This document shows positions 62,331 through 64,000 of a DNA stretch of 64,000 nucleotides, piece by piece. The position numbers and the translations under genes are program-made. This DNA comes from Hyphomicrobium sp. ghe19. GTDB taxonomy: Bacteria > Pseudomonadota > Alphaproteobacteria > Rhizobiales > Hyphomicrobiaceae. Below the pieces are notes generated by a model. It did not search any database. It worked only from the letters and a program-made list of their open reading frames with translations, and was not told where the DNA came from. The DNA lies in NCBI RefSeq assembly GCF_902712875.1, contig NZ_LR743509.1, positions 248,001 through 312,000 on the forward strand, in the 5' to 3' direction. Position 1 is the first letter of the stretch. Each line of letters opens with the position of its first letter.

Positions 62331-64000
62331 ATGCGCGCTGTCGACATCAACAACAACGGATCGACCTCGATACGCCGGCTAAAAAAGTCTAAAGCCGCTT
62401 TTGCTTCGGGCGCTGCGACTAGCCGGCTGACGGCCATGAATGCCGCTTGCTACATGGTGATCTTCGCCGGCGCCATACTCATTCTCTATTACGGCAGCAG
62501 CGTATTAATGCCGCTCGCGCTAGCGGGCCTTCTGAGTTTCGTATTAACACCAGCAATTCGTCTGTTGAAGCAGGCCGGCATTCCGAAAGTGCCCGCGGTG
62601 ATTGCTGTCGTCGTCATCTCGATTGCCGCCATTGGTGGTGTTGGTGTCGTTGTCGGCGGACAGATCTCGGATTTGCTCGAGCGAATTCCATCTTATGAAT
62701 ACAACCTGCTCAAAAAGGTTTCGTCCGTTCGTTCCGCGTCGGTCGAATCCAGTGTGCTAGAGCGCGCAAGAAGCACGCTCGATGATCTGCAGGCGGAGCT
62801 TTCGCGATCCGATAGCGGCAAGCGCTCTGCTGCCCCCGCAGCTCCAGGTGACACTGCTGCCGTCAAGCCGATTCCTGTCGAAATACATCAGCCGCCGGAG
62901 CCGGTTCTGGATAAGACGGTCTCCTTGATCCGCCCGCTGATTTCGCCGCTCGCGACTACCGGATTGATCGTTCTGTTTCTCTTCTTCATTCTCGCGCAGC
63001 GGGAAGATCTGAGAGACCGCTTTCTAAGGCTGGCGGGAAAGGGTGATCTCCAGCGCACGACGGTCGCGCTCGATGATGCAGGCGACCGCCTCAGCAGGTT
63101 TTTCATCATTCAGGGTTTGCTGAACGCGAGTTTTGGCGTGTTCATCGGTTTGTGCCTTTGGGCGATGGGTCTGCCAAATCCCGTCCTATGGGGCGTTCTC
63201 GCAGGGCTGATGCGGTTTGTTCCGTTCATCGGCTCGGTCATTGCGAGCGTATTTCCAATTATTCTTGCGGCCGCAATCGATCCCGGCTGGTCGCTCGTGA
63301 TGTGGACGGCAGCGCTGTTCCTCGTGTCAGAAGTCCTGGCTGGCGAAGTCATCGAGCCGATGCTCTACGGACGCAACACGGGTCTTTCTCCCGTTGCCGT
63401 GGTCGTCGCGACGCTCTTCTGGACGTTGTTGTGGGGGCCTGTCGGATTGATTTTGGCTACTCCGCTTACCGTCTGTCTCATGGTTTTAGGCAGACACGTC
63501 GAGGCGCTGCGCTTTCTCGAAATCCTGTTTGGAGATGAACCGGCTCTCGAACCTCACGAGCGATTATATCAACGTGTTTTGGCGGGGGATGGCGTCGAGG
63601 CAATCGAAGTTGCGGAGCAGAGCATGAAAGAAATGCCTTTGATCCGCTATTACGACGATGTCGCGTTGAAGGCGCTGTCGATGGCTTACGAAGATGCGAC
63701 AGCTGGTCGGCTCGGCGCTGACGAGATTACGGAAGTCAAAGACGCAATCGACGACGTTGTCGATGGTTTGTCGGAACATGCGACCGGAGAGGGCGTCGGG
63801 GCAAGCGATGCGCCAAGCGGGAAGCCCGGGGAGGATGCCGTCAAAAGCGATGTTGTGCTTTGTCTTCCAGTTCGCAGCGAACTCGACGAGGGGCCACTTT
63901 TGATGCTGGAGCAAGTGCTTGAAGCGCAGGGCATCCACGCAGCAACGCTTCCCTACAATGCGTCGATCCGGTTGCGTGCACTCGATGCCAGGCGCGGTCC
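62331..64000 (+). CDS. PerM/AI-2E-family permease with long soluble C-terminal domain (partial)
   Basis: ATG 62331 behind GGAGG. About 35 hydrophilic residues, then the AI-2E/PerM type membrane domain with helices near 40-60, 68-85 and 94-112, a large insertion, and the family motif VLWGVLAGLMRFVPFIGSV (about 283-301). After about residue 400 the protein turns soluble and helical, with an Asp/Glu-rich stretch and VVLCLPVRSELDEG near 505. It is still open at the window edge. The soluble tail is longer than in typical PerM proteins. Transported substrate unknown. Confidence 0.9.
   Translation, partial: MRAVDINNNGSTSIRRLKKSKAAFASGAATSRLTAMNAACYMVIFAGAILILYYGSSVLMPLALAGLLSFVLTPAIRLLKQAGIPKVPAVIAVVVISIAAIGGVGVVVGGQISDLLERIPSYEYNLLKKVSSVRSASVESSVLERARSTLDDLQAELSRSDSGKRSAAPAAPGDTAAVKPIPVEIHQPPEPVLDKTVSLIRPLISPLATTGLIVLFLFFILAQREDLRDRFLRLAGKGDLQRTTVALDDAGDRLSRFFIIQGLLNASFGVFIGLCLWAMGLPNPVLWGVLAGLMRFVPFIGSVIASVFPIILAAAIDPGWSLVMWTAALFLVSEVLAGEVIEPMLYGRNTGLSPVAVVVATLFWTLLWGPVGLILATPLTVCLMVLGRHVEALRFLEILFGDEPALEPHERLYQRVLAGDGVEAIEVAEQSMKEMPLIRYYDDVALKALSMAYEDATAGRLGADEITEVKDAIDDVVDGLSEHATGEGVGASDAPSGKPGEDAVKSDVVLCLPVRSELDEGPLLMLEQVLEAQGIHAATLPYNASIRLRALDARRG

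Noticed and set aside
1..64000. CRISPR array, insertion sequence or prophage
   Set aside because: No evenly spaced direct repeats, transposase frames or phage structural genes seen by reading.

Overview
This window is a stretch of chromosome from a GC-rich Gram-negative alphaproteobacterium, most likely of the Hyphomicrobiales (Hyphomicrobium-like). That placement is an inference from three things: the order rnd-lptCA-lptB-rpoN-hpf-ptsN, a membrane-bound ferritin (MbfA) gene behind an Irr/ICE-type palindrome, and two near-perfect EcfG (general stress sigma factor) promoters. I found no rRNA or tRNA gene, insertion sequence, prophage or CRISPR array.

Layout. 1-12 kb: 5' part of a UvrD-type helicase (minus strand), a large AsmA-family protein, lepA, a phasin-like protein, a SulP anion transporter, mbfA and a lytic transglycosylase. 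12-23.4 kb: type II NADH dehydrogenase, then the translation block pheT / rtcB / pheS / rplT / rpmI, read leftwards. In this block an RtcB RNA ligase gene with its own promoter and terminator-containing leader sits between pheS and pheT. infC lies 3 kb away behind small membrane and secreted protein genes. 23.5-31 kb: two glycosyltransferases, an alpha/beta hydrolase, a Cys-containing exported protein, an NAD-dependent epimerase-like protein with queG, a GST and uppP. 31.4-38 kb: ptsN, hpf, rpoN, lptB, an lptC-lptA fusion and an RNase D-like exonuclease.

38-43 kb is an EmrAB-type efflux locus: a TetR regulator, two adaptor proteins and one DHA2 transporter around a paired operator. 43-47 kb is a sulfonate sulfur-scavenging locus (ssuA divergent from ssuDCB). 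47-55 kb is mixed: MFS transporter, aldo/keto reductase, small membrane proteins, a BtuF-like protein without signal peptide, an esterase, a YghU-type GST and a THUMP-type RNA methyltransferase. 55.9-59.6 kb holds a two-component system convergent with a PAP2 phosphatase and a four-repeat COG4705 membrane protein. 60.4-62.3 kb is a compact stress cluster of small membrane/CsbD-like proteins with EcfG promoters and strong terminators. A PerM/AI-2E-type permease with a long soluble tail runs off the right edge.

Most genes are ordinary housekeeping or envelope genes. The parts most worth a second look are the rtcB leader inside the pheS-pheT locus, the EcfG-driven small-protein cluster (including a 43-residue ORF easily missed), the LptC-LptA-LptA fusion, the Cys/Trp-rich secreted peptide at 22.0 kb and the paired TetR operator.
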